This document shows, one piece after another, positions 47,501 through 57,199 of a DNA stretch of 64,000 nucleotides. The stretch spans positions 62,001 to 126,000 of the forward strand of contig NW_026598367.1 in assembly GCF_029784155.1 (NCBI RefSeq). Reading direction: 5' to 3'. The DNA comes from Uranotaenia lowii. Its lineage: Eukaryota > Arthropoda > Insecta > Diptera > Culicidae. The position numbers were made by a program, and so were the translations under genes. Positions within the stretch are counted from its first letter, which is position 1, and each line of letters opens with the position of its first letter. Under the pieces are notes generated by a model. That model searched no databases and had not been told where the DNA came from. It worked only from the letters and a program-made list of their open reading frames with translations.

Positions 47501-47615
47501 TAAACCGATTCGCATGGCTACAGAATATTCTAAAAATAATTTCATTCGAATCGTTTGGGTCATTTCGGAGGAGTAGTACTACAAACACCGTTACAAGAGA
47601 ATTTTATATAATAGA
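44546..47615 (-). mobile_element. Helitron-like element, tandem copy B
   Basis: It has the same termini as copy A: 5' TC at 47615 next to a host A (minus strand), and the same GGTAA/TTACC hairpin and CTAG at its 3' end. Length is 3070 bases. It retains two segments missing from copy A (about 44965-45345 and 46060-46360). The second contains the right end (TTTGCACTTGCTCCAGTCTAC) of a worn element with a GGGGCAAGTG-type left end at about 45655, related to 6873-7853. The host site reads TTAA/TATAAC across the pair, consistent with A/T insertion without duplication. Confidence 0.8.
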
Positions 47616-47835
47616 TATAACATGTGATTTTGGGAATAAATACATAAATGAAAAATGGAAGAAAATAATTATTATTTATTTCTTGTCATACCACAGCCAG
47701 TATCTAATATTTAATTTCGAATTGAAATATAAATTTGATACCAAATACAGCCGAATGTTCTGAAAGAAATAGCTGGTTTCCAGCAATCTGGATTGCTGAT
47801 TTTCCAGCAATTTGAATTGCTGGAAACCGCATTAA
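47616..47835. repeat. Left arm of an inverted pair with GCTGGTTTCCAGC palindromes
   Basis: 47640-47835 matches the reverse complement of about 55490-55690 (shared words GAAAAATGG, CACAGCCAGTA, AATTTGATAC, GGTTTCCAGCAATCTGGAT). Within it TTTCCAGCAATTTGAATTGC forms a short palindrome. The two arms bracket the whole 47.8-55.5 kb nest. The class is unknown. Confidence 0.55.
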
Positions 47836-48449
47836 GAACATTTCCATCTTAAAACATGCTTCATAACTTGAAAGCATAAAAAATTAGTCAAAGTCCATTT
47901 TAAAAAAAATTTAAAATTCTAACTTTTTTATTTCAATAGATAGAGCTTTACTTTATACTACAAAGTTGTAGAGTAGGGGAGATGGGGGCATAATGGCCAC
48001 CTTAAGGAAAACGGTTATTTAACCATAGAAAATAGCTATAATATGGAGGTTACATTATTGTTTCGTGTTCAGACACTTGAAAAGCCTATTCCCCAACGGG
48101 CTGAAACGTGAAAAACTAGATGAAAACGTTTAAAAATGCCTTTCAAAAATTTTTGCCAAAAGCTGAAAACCAGCCGCTGTGGAGGCATAATGAGAACCCC
48201 CCCTGAGGCAGTATGAGCACCATCAATCAGGGCAAGATGTGGGGCAATCTAGCAGCGAATTCAATTCGATGAAGTCAGGTGAGTCGTAGATTCATCAAAA
48301 AAAAGCAATAACAAAATAATCTAGGTCTGTTTGTAGAATACAAACACTAGCACGCTCATACATTATGTGCTTTGTTCGGAGGATGATGCTACTAGCCGTA
48401 TAATGTAACAATAAAAAAATCGATCATTAATTGTAAATGGAAAAAAAAA

Positions 48450-48535
48450 CACCTCGATCAGAAATCGAGCTCTAGTCTTTTGATTACCTCTCCGACACCT
48501 TACCAATAGGCTAAATCGTCGGATGAAAACTAGTC
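48450..48535 (-). ncRNA. tRNA-like segment, minus strand
   Basis: On the minus strand TAGCCTATTGG (A box, 48503-48513) and GAGCTCGATTTCTG (B box, near 48458-48471) are present at tRNA-like spacing. GATCGAGGTG then leads into a T-run, which would serve as a polymerase III terminator. The acceptor and T stems are imperfect, so it is a pseudogene or SINE head inside the TA-inserted element. Confidence 0.4.
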
Positions 48536-48860
48536 AAGGTGTGGCGCTATAAATCAATTTTAATTCGCTGCTAGATTCTACGGCAGAAAATGCTCATTAT
48601 GCCTCGATAATATGGTGCTCTATATGCCCCTAGTCAACAAATTTAAGTAAAAACGTGATTTAAAATTGATAAATGTGAAAAATCAAAAATTTTATGATGG
48701 TAAAAATTGAGAAACAATGTGTACATCATGTTGCAGTGCGTACATTATAGATCAAGGTTATTTTAAGATCATAAGAGCTTATTTCGTGGTGCTCAAAAAT
48801 TATAATATTTTCGTAACTTGAGAACCAAGCTAGTTTTTTTTAAATATCTCTGTAAAGATG

Positions 48861-51361
48861 GGAAGAGTAGGCTGGGCCTGAATAGAAGCAGACGCGAAAT
48901 TTTGACATCAAATTTTTCGAAGCTGTAAATGGTGAAATTTTGTTCATATTTCTGGAGAATTTAGGCTATGAGAATTGAGATCGATATATAACTCTGCTAC
49001 TAAGCGGATTCGGATTAGTTCTGTGAAGAAAAATCATCAGGTGCCAAGTGAACATTTTATGGTTGAAGTGTCAAAATCCGCTCATTGAGCGTAACGAAGC
49101 AAAAACTATGTGTATGGATACCCGGCCTCGATACGCCGTTACTGGAACAGGAGACATTGGAATAACACTGGAGATACGTGAGGAAACAACAACAACCTGT
49201 ATCGAGAACCTCGTGCAAAAGCGATTTCTGTTTTTGAAATGTCCGAAGGAATTAACATCACTTCAGATAAGTATTTCGTTTCTAAATTTTTTTGTTTGTT
49301 TGCTTTTCGGAGAAGCGTCCTGAAGCCTGGCATCCGTTGGGAGACGGATACGCTGTTTTGATGGCTGCGGAGGGTCTCGGATCTTTGTCTTGTTCGGGGG
49401 ACTCGAAACGGGTCTCATATTCCCCAGCAGCTTAAAAGATCTGCGATTTGATGCATCTACCATCGACTAGAATTGACTCTTACATTTGATCAAGTTTTTT
49501 AATTTTTATTTTAAATATGTTTTGTTGGCTTTTTATTTGGATTTGGGTCATTCCGAAGAAATGAGCCGGTATTTTAATATTATTATTGAATTTGGATTAT
49601 GCCTCATTTAGCGAAATTATACTCCAGCAAAGGTCAATGTTTTTGTTATCATCATTTTACTACATTTTACATTAAGCTCTAACTGAATTGAACAATGGTA
49701 TCGATTAATTGAAAGGCATTATCGTACATTTGAGAAGCTATTTTCATCATCAATATTTATAAGAATAGCATTTATGAGTGTTTATTTCAACGCGTTGCTG
49801 AAGTGTTGAAAATTTAAGGAAAAAACATCATATTTTTTAGCGTTTATAGATGTTTCAACAAAACTGTTCTCTCATTAGGTTGGATTGTATAGGTATAAAT
49901 TTTCAAAAAGCCTTGTCACCACGAGGCTGAGAAAACAAATAGGGGATTTTCAAGAAAGCATTATTAATTGGAAATAATAATTAAAATAAATATTTTTGAA
50001 TCTAGCTAGATTGATTTGAAACTGTTATGAACCACCAACATAAATTTTACATTCAATCATCAGTATCAAAATAAATTAGTTATGCACCTATTCCTGCATC
50101 AAAATATCTTCAGCAATATAAACAATTAACAATAGTATTAAAATATCAAATTTTCAATAATTTCGTCGTGATACTTAAGATTCAATAACGTAGTTTTCAA
50201 TTTGCATTCTGTTTATAATAATCAACAGTGCTGTAAGTTGATATAAAACAATAAGGGCCAATAAATGATTCACTATAACATATTGCATTATTTATACTTT
50301 GATAAATAATTAATAATTCCATAATAATTTTTATATCCATCACGGAAGTTAATAAATGATTAAACATTTGTACCGTCATAAAACTTTGTTTAAATGAGAT
50401 GAATTTTTCATAAAGAATATGAGGCAAAGAGTTGAGTTGTACTAATGAGTTCCAAAAACGATTTAATTCAGTTATCACAAACTACATAACAAGTCAAAAA
50501 TCAAATAGAACAAAAATATGATTCACTTCATCCATCAACAACATTTTAATATTTTCTACATTTCCTTAAAACAAATTCTTAGAAGTATGATAAAAGTCTC
50601 TTAACTCTGAAAAGTCGTTTTTGGAAAAACGTTAGTGGATCAGGAATAAGAATTAGGAATACAAGTTAGTTAAAAAATTAAACACATTTTTCACTTTACT
50701 AGGTCTTTCTTAGTTTCTTTCTACTGCCTCAAAGATAGAAATAGGAGTTTCCTTAGGAAAAATCTAGGAGCATAGGAGGTGTAGGAAAACTCGATCGCAC
50801 CATTGACCAAAATGGATCCTGATCTTTAACCTTTCCCCTTTTAACACAACCCTTTCCTGGGATATTTCAATATAGATTCGCAGACGTATAGACGGTTTCT
50901 ATAGTTGAAGATATTGACTTTCTTTTGTTCCTGAATATTTCTAAATTAATCTTTGAAATATAAAAGGACAAATAGTTGTTAATTGATTCTTTGTAGTATC
51001 CTACTAACAATCCTTCTTTCATTCCTCATTGACTACTAGGACGTGGCCGGCGCCGTTATTGATCATTTTCAAAGGGAGAGCATGAGTTTTGTGCATTGTG
51101 AATGAACTGCTAGTCCCAAGCACCATTCTTTTGGCCCTTGCACAAAACTGATGGCCTCGATCAATCACGGAGTAGCAACCATTGGCGAGGTAGAACTTGT
51201 TCTGCTTAGCCACGCCAGCGATCATGGAATTCGAAGTGCGTAAGTTGAATAAAGTCTAATCAAATATGTTATCTGAGGCTTTAAATGAATGGTCATGTCT
51301 AAGCACTTCAAGTTCAATGATTTAAGGTGGATATGAGTAGTCAACCAAGCTAAGCTAAGCT
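48861..51361 (+). mobile_element. 2.5-kb insertion with 18-bp target duplication
   Basis: AATATCTCTGTAAAGATG occurs exactly at 48843-48860 and 51362-51379. The inserted 2.5 kb ends in a short AAGCT-repeat tail (AAGCTAAGCTAAGCT, about 51345-51360), typical of a non-LTR retrotransposon or its non-autonomous derivative. No reverse transcriptase is readable. The GC-richer pieces 49040-49460 and 51019-51240 have open frames on the minus strand and may be captured or decayed coding sequence. Confidence 0.65.
51019..51225 (-). pseudogene. Possible decayed coding fragment
   Basis: This is a 68-codon minus-strand frame in a GC-richer island inside the 2.5-kb insertion. It includes GVAKQNKFYLANGCYSVIDR and ends HVLVVNEE. 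Its balanced composition (few runs, plausible amphipathic order) looks more like real protein than the surrounding AT-rich frames. No family is recognised and no splice sites were confirmed. Confidence 0.25.
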
Positions 51362-52187
51362 AATATCTCTGTAAAGATGATATGGAGATTCCTTTTTTTG
51401 TGAAAAATTAATACTATAGGAAGTACGAAACAAATCCTCATGAAAATTTATTTAAGAAAATACGTACTTTCGTAGAAAAGAGTAGTGATCATTATGCCTC
51501 GGGTGCTCGTTATGCCCTCATCTCCCCTACGTGAAAATATAGAACTTTGTTGAAAACGCCAAAACTCTATCTCCTCTCAGAGCAGAGGTTTAAAGGTTTT
51601 ATTTTGAAAGTTATTTCAAAGTTAGTTTTTTAAACTTAACTATAGTTAGATGTGAATTTACATGAATGTGATGTTCTAAAAATCACACGTTTTGCACAAG
51701 ATATCAAAATTCTAGGACGTTTCCTAGCCAATTTATTGATACTTTAAGGTTTTTTCCCAACTTCACGAGCGTTTATTGCAAAAACGTGCAAGTTGATTTT
51801 CAAAATTAATACACGCAGAGAAAACATGAGCCATTGAAACAGAAGAAACACACCTTTGAATCAAGTTCCTGGCGTTCTATGAAAATAAATCTTATTCCTT
51901 TGATTTAATTTTTTTTATCGAATGAATATAAAATTATTTTAAGTCAATGTAAACAAATTTTGAAATAATGTACCGTACTTAAAATCAAAAGAATTTTTAT
52001 TTGCATCATCCAAGAAAAATTCTTTTGATTTGCATTCATTGATTCATTTTCTTTAAAGCCTTCATGGCCCCGGTTAAGATGAAAAAAATTGTGATTGAAA
52101 AATTTTAAAACCGTGGAGCAATTTGGGTGAGTTTTTTTTTTTAATTTGTCTGATTTGAATTTAAATATTTTAAATATGTTTTATATC

Positions 52188-53325
52188 CAGTGGCCGGCAC
52201 AAAAACGCTAATCCGCTAATCGCTAGTTAATCCGATAACTTTTTGTTAGCGGTTTAATTTTGCCGCTAAATTTTGATTGAGCTAGCGAATTAAAAAGTTC
52301 CGCTATTTTTTGGTTCCGCTTAATGAAGAACGCTAACTTCCATTTACTTGTTTCAAATTCACAAATTATTAGTGATAGAAATAGACTTTTTGTCATTTGA
52401 CAAGTAAAGGAGACATCCGGCATAATTCTTACACAAATATGCGCTCCAAGTGAAAATGGTCACTTCGAATGGTCTCAGGGCAGAAGTGCCTCGTACAGAT
52501 TAACTTTTTTTTCTCTTTAAGTACTTCTTTTCTCAACTTTCTCAGACACACAATTCAATAAATATTGTTAAACAATATGAAACTATTTTTATCATCATTT
52601 ATATAATTCAAAGCTAGAAGGTCAATTTTTAGATACTGTTTTTTGCTTGCAAAAGTACAGTAAACGGCCCACTTGATCTATATTTTACATAACTTTAGCA
52701 TGGTCGTCCACATGCGGTGATTTGTTGAAATGTGCTTTTCAGGTTAATAGATGGATTTTCAAAAGCTTTTCCAGATTTCTAAGTTTTTTTTTATCGCATA
52801 TTACTATCTCACATGGCAAGTCTCGAATAATAAATGCTGGAAATATCCGCTTTTTACAACTTGTTTTCAGTGGATGAGATATTAACTTTTCACAAAGCAG
52901 TTTTTACAAGTAATTCAAATCAGGTAAAATAAAAATAAGATCACCATAGATTGTATTTGCATATTTATATCATTTAGTCTTTTAAATACACGTTTGGCAA
53001 TGCTCCTATCATAAGAATTTTGCATTACTATTTTGAAAGATTGAAAGAAAAGTGAAACCTGGTCAAAGATTTTTCAACAGACTGGGCACAATAAACAATC
53101 TGCACTATATTTGTAAAGTATTTAAGCAAACGAATTTAGATGCAACCATAATCTATGCTGTTGCCATCCTATTTACGTTATTGTTTATCAACAGTTAGCG
53201 ATTAGCGCTTTAAGCTTGAAGCGATAACTTTTTCCGCTCATTTAGCGGTTTTAATTAGCGATTGCTAAATTTGAATGAGTTAGCGATTGCGCCGCTAATT
53301 TTTCAATTAGCGATGCCGAACACTT
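52188..53325. mobile_element. hAT-like non-autonomous element with 8-bp target duplication
   Basis: TTTATATC is duplicated exactly at 52180-52187 and 53326-53333. The termini CAGTGGCCGGCA and (inverted right) AAGTGTTCGGCA fit the hAT consensus of CAGTG-NNCGGCA type. Subterminal regions are rich in CGCTAAT / AGCGATTAGCG words in both orientations. It is 1138 bases long with an AT-rich, non-coding interior. A truncated relative is at 33907-34065. Confidence 0.85.
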
Positions 53326-53723
53326 TTTATATCAAGAGCCGACGATGATTAATACCAAGAAAGGTATCGAATCCGATCTGCTTCTTTTGGCCAGATTATC
53401 GTCTTTACGTTCAGATCAATATTAACATGTTTAAGATAAGGATACCATACGTACTCTTTTAAGAGTACATGTACTCTTTTTGGATCAAAAAATGGGCGTA
53501 CTTTTCTTTTTATGAAATTTCACCAAATGTACTCATTTTTGTTGAAAGGCATTTGATCAGAAAAACTAACGTATTTCTTCCTTTTTTAGAAGCTGTTTCT
53601 CGTCTTATGCAAAAACTACAAAAGGAATACAGCTTACAACAAATGACTTTATCATTTTGTTTTAATAAACATGCATTTTTAGTCGTTATACATAAACATT
53701 GAACAGATAGCACGAAGTTTGTA

Positions 53724-54055
53724 CAGTAGAACCCCGCTCATCCGAGCCTCCGCGCTATCTGAGCAACCATTTTTATCCAAAATCCATGTAAAAATGTGTT
53801 TTATCATCGCGATATATAGCTATAAATTGACAACTCTGGCAAGTTTTAAATCTAAACTTGCTAGAATCGTCGATTAAATAGAAAAATAAAATCCATGTAA
53901 GAACTGAGCTATACCTAAAAAAAACTGAGCTATGCGCCTGGATAATATGCAATACCAGAGCAAGAGGGTTTGTCAATATATTTCGTTTAATCCGAGGTTT
54001 CATTTATCCAGGGTGGTCTCTCCCCCGACAACCTCGGAAAAGCGGGGTTATACTG
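53724..54055. mobile_element. pogo/Tigger-like MITE with TA target
   Basis: The left end CAGTAGAACCCCGCTCATCC and the right end (inverted CAGTATAACCCCGCTTTTCC) are flanked by TA (53722-53723 and 54056-54057). The CAGTANAACCCCG-type end followed by a TCCGAG word is characteristic of the pogo group of Tc1/mariner elements. It is 332 bases long and carries no transposase. Confidence 0.8.
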
Positions 54056-55080
54056 TACATCCTTTTGCATACCATCCAGGTGCAAAGCTCGACTATATAT
54101 GGATCTTGTGTCGACCTGATGGAGGGAACTCAGAAACCCAGAGCTCGGATAAGCGGGGATCTAATGTTTCTCCTGACTTTTTCTATAAATGATCTTAATG
54201 TACTCTTTTTGGTGAAGCGGCTTATGGTAACCCTAGTTTAAGAGTAAGTACTTTCTATGTTTTTATTTCTAGTGCATATGACCTTCCCGATATTTCAATT
54301 ATGGTTTTTGGATAGTATTTTTGCCATGCAGTTATGGTTTGTTTATTAAAATGATTTCTGTTTTACTTTTCTTTACAGAGACTTTTCAAACCACGGCCCT
54401 GGAAGGAAACGCATGCAGTGGTCAAGTTTTTAAAAACATTATACATATTACATACATACCATTTGTAAAATTAATAAACAAGTTTTAAAAACAATTAATT
54501 AGTTTAAAGAAAAAATTTCAATACTAGATTTCATAGAAACGAAAGAATATATTAAGATCAAGAAGAAAAACTTGCAGATTAAAATCAAAATAATTTGGAA
54601 TTATAGGAAACTTTCAATAGGAATCAAAGGAAAATGCTATAGAATTGAAGAGCTTGAGATTTTGAATCAGATCATTTGAAATTTTGAATCCAAGGACAAT
54701 CTTTGATTCAAAGAAAGACATTTCTTTCAAATAGAGGAAAATGTATTTGAATCCAAGTAATTTTTATTTGTGCTATTGTGATTTTTCCATTGTTTTTGCG
54801 GCATATTCCTTTGAAATAAAAAACCTTTTCGCTTCGCTTTTCGTTGAAGCTTGAACTAAGTGCAAAAAATTGGTGCTGGTGCCATATATCTCCATGTGCT
54901 CATATTTGACAGATCAAGCATATATTTGATGTGTTTTGCGAGTTTCCATTCCATACAAAACTGATTTTCTACTGCCTTCTGCCTTCGTTCTGCATAGCAT
55001 CTGCGTAGCATCGAAATAAATCTTTGTATGGAAACACGCAAAAGACACCAAATATATGATACTCCCACTGTGATACCCTC

Positions 55081-55490
55081 ATCGAGGTACTGCATGACTG
55101 TTTTTCAATGCGAAAAGACGCACAACTCTTAAACAGATTTTTACCTTTTTCGTCTGATAAGAATCCAAGTAACGATCTTAGACAAAGCCCATTAGCAGGC
55201 TCGGTACTAGATTTTTTTTTTTTTTCGAGAAAAGATACAAAAATTATGTTGATTTTTAGAACAAAATGTTCAATTTTGTCATACAAACGTTAAAAATTAA
55301 ATTTACTCATGTAACAGTTATATGAAAATTCTTCTAAAAACCATGGATGAGTTTTGAACCAAAATGAAGCTTCAACACAGCAAATTTTTATTTTGCTGGA
55401 AACCAGCATAATTTATTTGTTTTTGTCTCGCTGAGTTTCCATCAAAATTTCCCGCAATTTAAATTGCAATAAAAATCAATGAACGTTAAC
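55081..55490. repeat. Dispersed repeat (partner of 14400-14590) and flank
   Basis: 55195-55375 shares AGGCTCGGT, ATGTTGATTTTT, AAAATGTTCAATT, TTTACTCATGTAA and a downstream ATGAGTTTTGAACCAAAA-like block with 14400-14550. The copies are diverged. 55376-55490 leads into the GCTGGTTTCCAGC arm. Confidence 0.5.
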
Positions 55491-55690
55491 GCTGGTTTCC
55501 AGCAATTGAAATTGCTGGAAAATCAGCCATCCAGATTACTGGAAACAAGCTTTCTTTCAACACAACCGGCTGTGTTTAGTATCAAATTTGTATTTCAATT
55601 TAAAACTAAATTTTGATTACTGGCTGTGCATATAATAAGCAATAAAAACGATTATTTTCTCCCATTTTTCAATAAGGTATTTATTTATTT
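55490..55690. repeat. Right arm of the GCTGGTTTCCAGC inverted pair
   Basis: This is the reverse complement of 47640-47835 with moderate divergence. It carries GCTGGTTTCCAGCAATTGAA and GAAATTGCTGGAAA palindromic words and the GGCTGTG-TTAGTATCAAATTTG part. Confidence 0.55.
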
Positions 55691-57199
55691 CCTGAAAAAC
55701 GATTTTTTTTTTCAACATATTCTAACATCGGCTTTGGGATGGCAGCCCAAGCAACTAAAAGTCGCGTTTATACTTAAAGATGGAACCCCGAAGTTCAAAT
55801 TTGGCTGAACAAATGTTTTACGGGAACTTCAAGTGACTCTTTTCACGTAAAAGTTACTCAAGAACTTCCATCGCCTTTTTAAAGGTTTAATTATCGATAG
55901 CGGAACTTCTAAGCGCTTTTAATTCACCTTTTTTTTCAAGACGGTCGATAACACTTTCTTTAGATACTTCTAGGTGTTTTAAAAAACCTATTTGGGAATT
56001 TTGAGCGAGATGTCAAAAACGTCTGTTTATTTCTTGTCATGGTATTTGTTTTGTTTATATCTGTACTTATATTTACAAATGGAATTCAAGAATTTTTCCA
56101 ATTTTTCCATATTATTAATTACTGAAAGTCCTTTAAACGGAATAAGGTACAATCTATTGACCAACCCATTCAATCATTTCAAATGACAATAAGTTTAAAT
56201 ACTAATTATTACAGTGGCAATGAAATATTGCTGGATTGGTCGAGAGGCTGGTGAGTTTCATTGCAACCTAGAGAGTACTGGTTCAATTCTCTAGTCGTAA
56301 GTAGCTTTTGTAATCAAAACAATATAATTAAAATCAATGAGATAGACCATGCTAGACCGGCAACCTAGCAATCTGTCATCTGGTTGTCAGAGCAATCTTT
56401 CAACTGGATTTTGTTTCGGCGCGTAGAAGTTTTTTGATGTTCTCTTAGAAGCTGAATAGCATTCTCTTCAACCACCTAAACGGATTTGAAAGTAGCTTTA
56501 AAAACTTAAATTTTGGGCTGGTTAGCAATTTTTTCAGACAGATAGACAGATAAGAATATTTCATGGAATATCTACCTATCCAATAAAAACTCACCCTTGA
56601 CTTGATTTCGGGTTGCTAGAATATAGAAGAAAATAAAATTAATTATATTAATCCTACCAAAACTCGTAAAATACAGTCTCACGTTGCTTCAGCGTACGAA
56701 AACAAACAGACTTCAATTTGACAACTCGATTGCTGATTTTCCAGCAAACTATATCAATTGCTGGAAAATCCAGCAATATGAATACCGATTGCTGATTTTT
56801 CAGCAAAAATGACAAGAACACAACCGAATGCTGAAGAATTCAGCAATTAGAAAACAGATTGCTGGTTTTCAGTAAAAATTTGAAAAATGAAAAGTGAAAG
56901 ATTTCTAGCAATTCTTTATGATGGAAATCGAGGCAAAAAATTTACTAGCTTACAAGGTAAATTTTGAAATTAACAGCTTTTTCTTAAACGCCTGACAAGG
57001 AACAAATTGCTCGGTTATGAATGCAATCATGAAAATGTCACCATCTGCTTCCCATTTCCGGTTTGGCCAACCAAGTCCATGCATGCATAAGCAAAAAGCA
57101 ACCAAATCTATCGCTTGATGGTGGCGTCTGCATGTTTTCCATGCGTTTTCCCACAACTCAGCGATTTCAAATGGGTCGAGAAATGAGCGCGATTTTTTT
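55691..57199. other. AT-rich DNA with TTGCTGGAAA words and a tRNA-like segment
   Basis: At 56730-56870 the words TTGCTGATTTTCCAGCAA and TTGCTGGAAAA recur in both orientations four to five times, related to the arms at 47.7 and 55.5 kb. A tRNA-like segment lies at 56236-56291. The rest shows no gene; the minus-strand frame at 56950-57156 has no recognisable domain. Confidence 0.4.
56236..56291 (+). ncRNA. tRNA-like segment (SINE head or pseudogene)
   Basis: TTGGTCGAGAGGC (A box, 56236-56248) and GGTTCAATTCTC (B box, 56280-56291) match tRNA internal promoters well. CTAGAGAG before the B box pairs with CTCTAG after it. A complete cloverleaf is not evident, so a tRNA-derived repeat is likelier than a working tRNA. 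Confidence 0.45.

Larger units (their letters stand above)
47976..51527. mobile_element. TA-inserted element with GGCATAATG words, itself interrupted
   Basis: The ends GGGGAGATGGGGGCATAATG and (inverted) GGGGAGATGAGGGCATAACG are flanked by TA (47974-47975 and 51528-51529). Copy 1 of the host palindrome reads TTAGAATACGT across this site, so TA is the duplicated target. Words GGCATAATG or GGCATAATGAGCAC recur inside, near 48183, 48595 (inverted) and 51490 (inverted). Subtracting the insertion at 48861-51379 leaves about 1.03 kb, similar in size to the 0.97-kb family. It has no transposase. Confidence 0.8.
51831..54839. other. 3-kb block inserted in palindrome-family copy 2
   Basis: The block lies between two segments that are adjacent in the intact palindrome. 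It contains the hAT-like element (52188-53325) and the pogo-like element (53724-54055). It also holds several TTTGAATCAA-type words near both ends (51865, 54610-54740) that may belong to the original insertion. A second pogo-like end (CGGATAAGCGGGGATCTAA) lies at about 54147-54165. No gene was seen. Confidence 0.45.
47836..55080 (+). mobile_element. Palindrome-family copy 2, broken by several insertions
   Basis: Segments 47836-47973, 51530-51830 and 54840-55080 line up in order with the left arm and centre of the palindrome at 38035-39396 (CATGCTTCATAACTTGAAAG; TTTTGAAAGTTATTT; AGCTTGAACTAAGTGC; GCATCTGCGTAGCAT). The gaps are filled by a TA-inserted element (47976-51527) and a 3-kb block (51831-54839). 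Most of the right arm is missing. The uninterrupted copy 1 gives the expected junctions. Confidence 0.75.

Noticed and set aside
53440..54235. An outer inverted-repeat element with AGGRTACCATA-type ends around the pogo-like element
   Set aside because: Only about 11 bases match between the ends (AGGATACCATA and the inverse of TATGGTAACCCT), and there is no clear target duplication, so the support is too weak to list.
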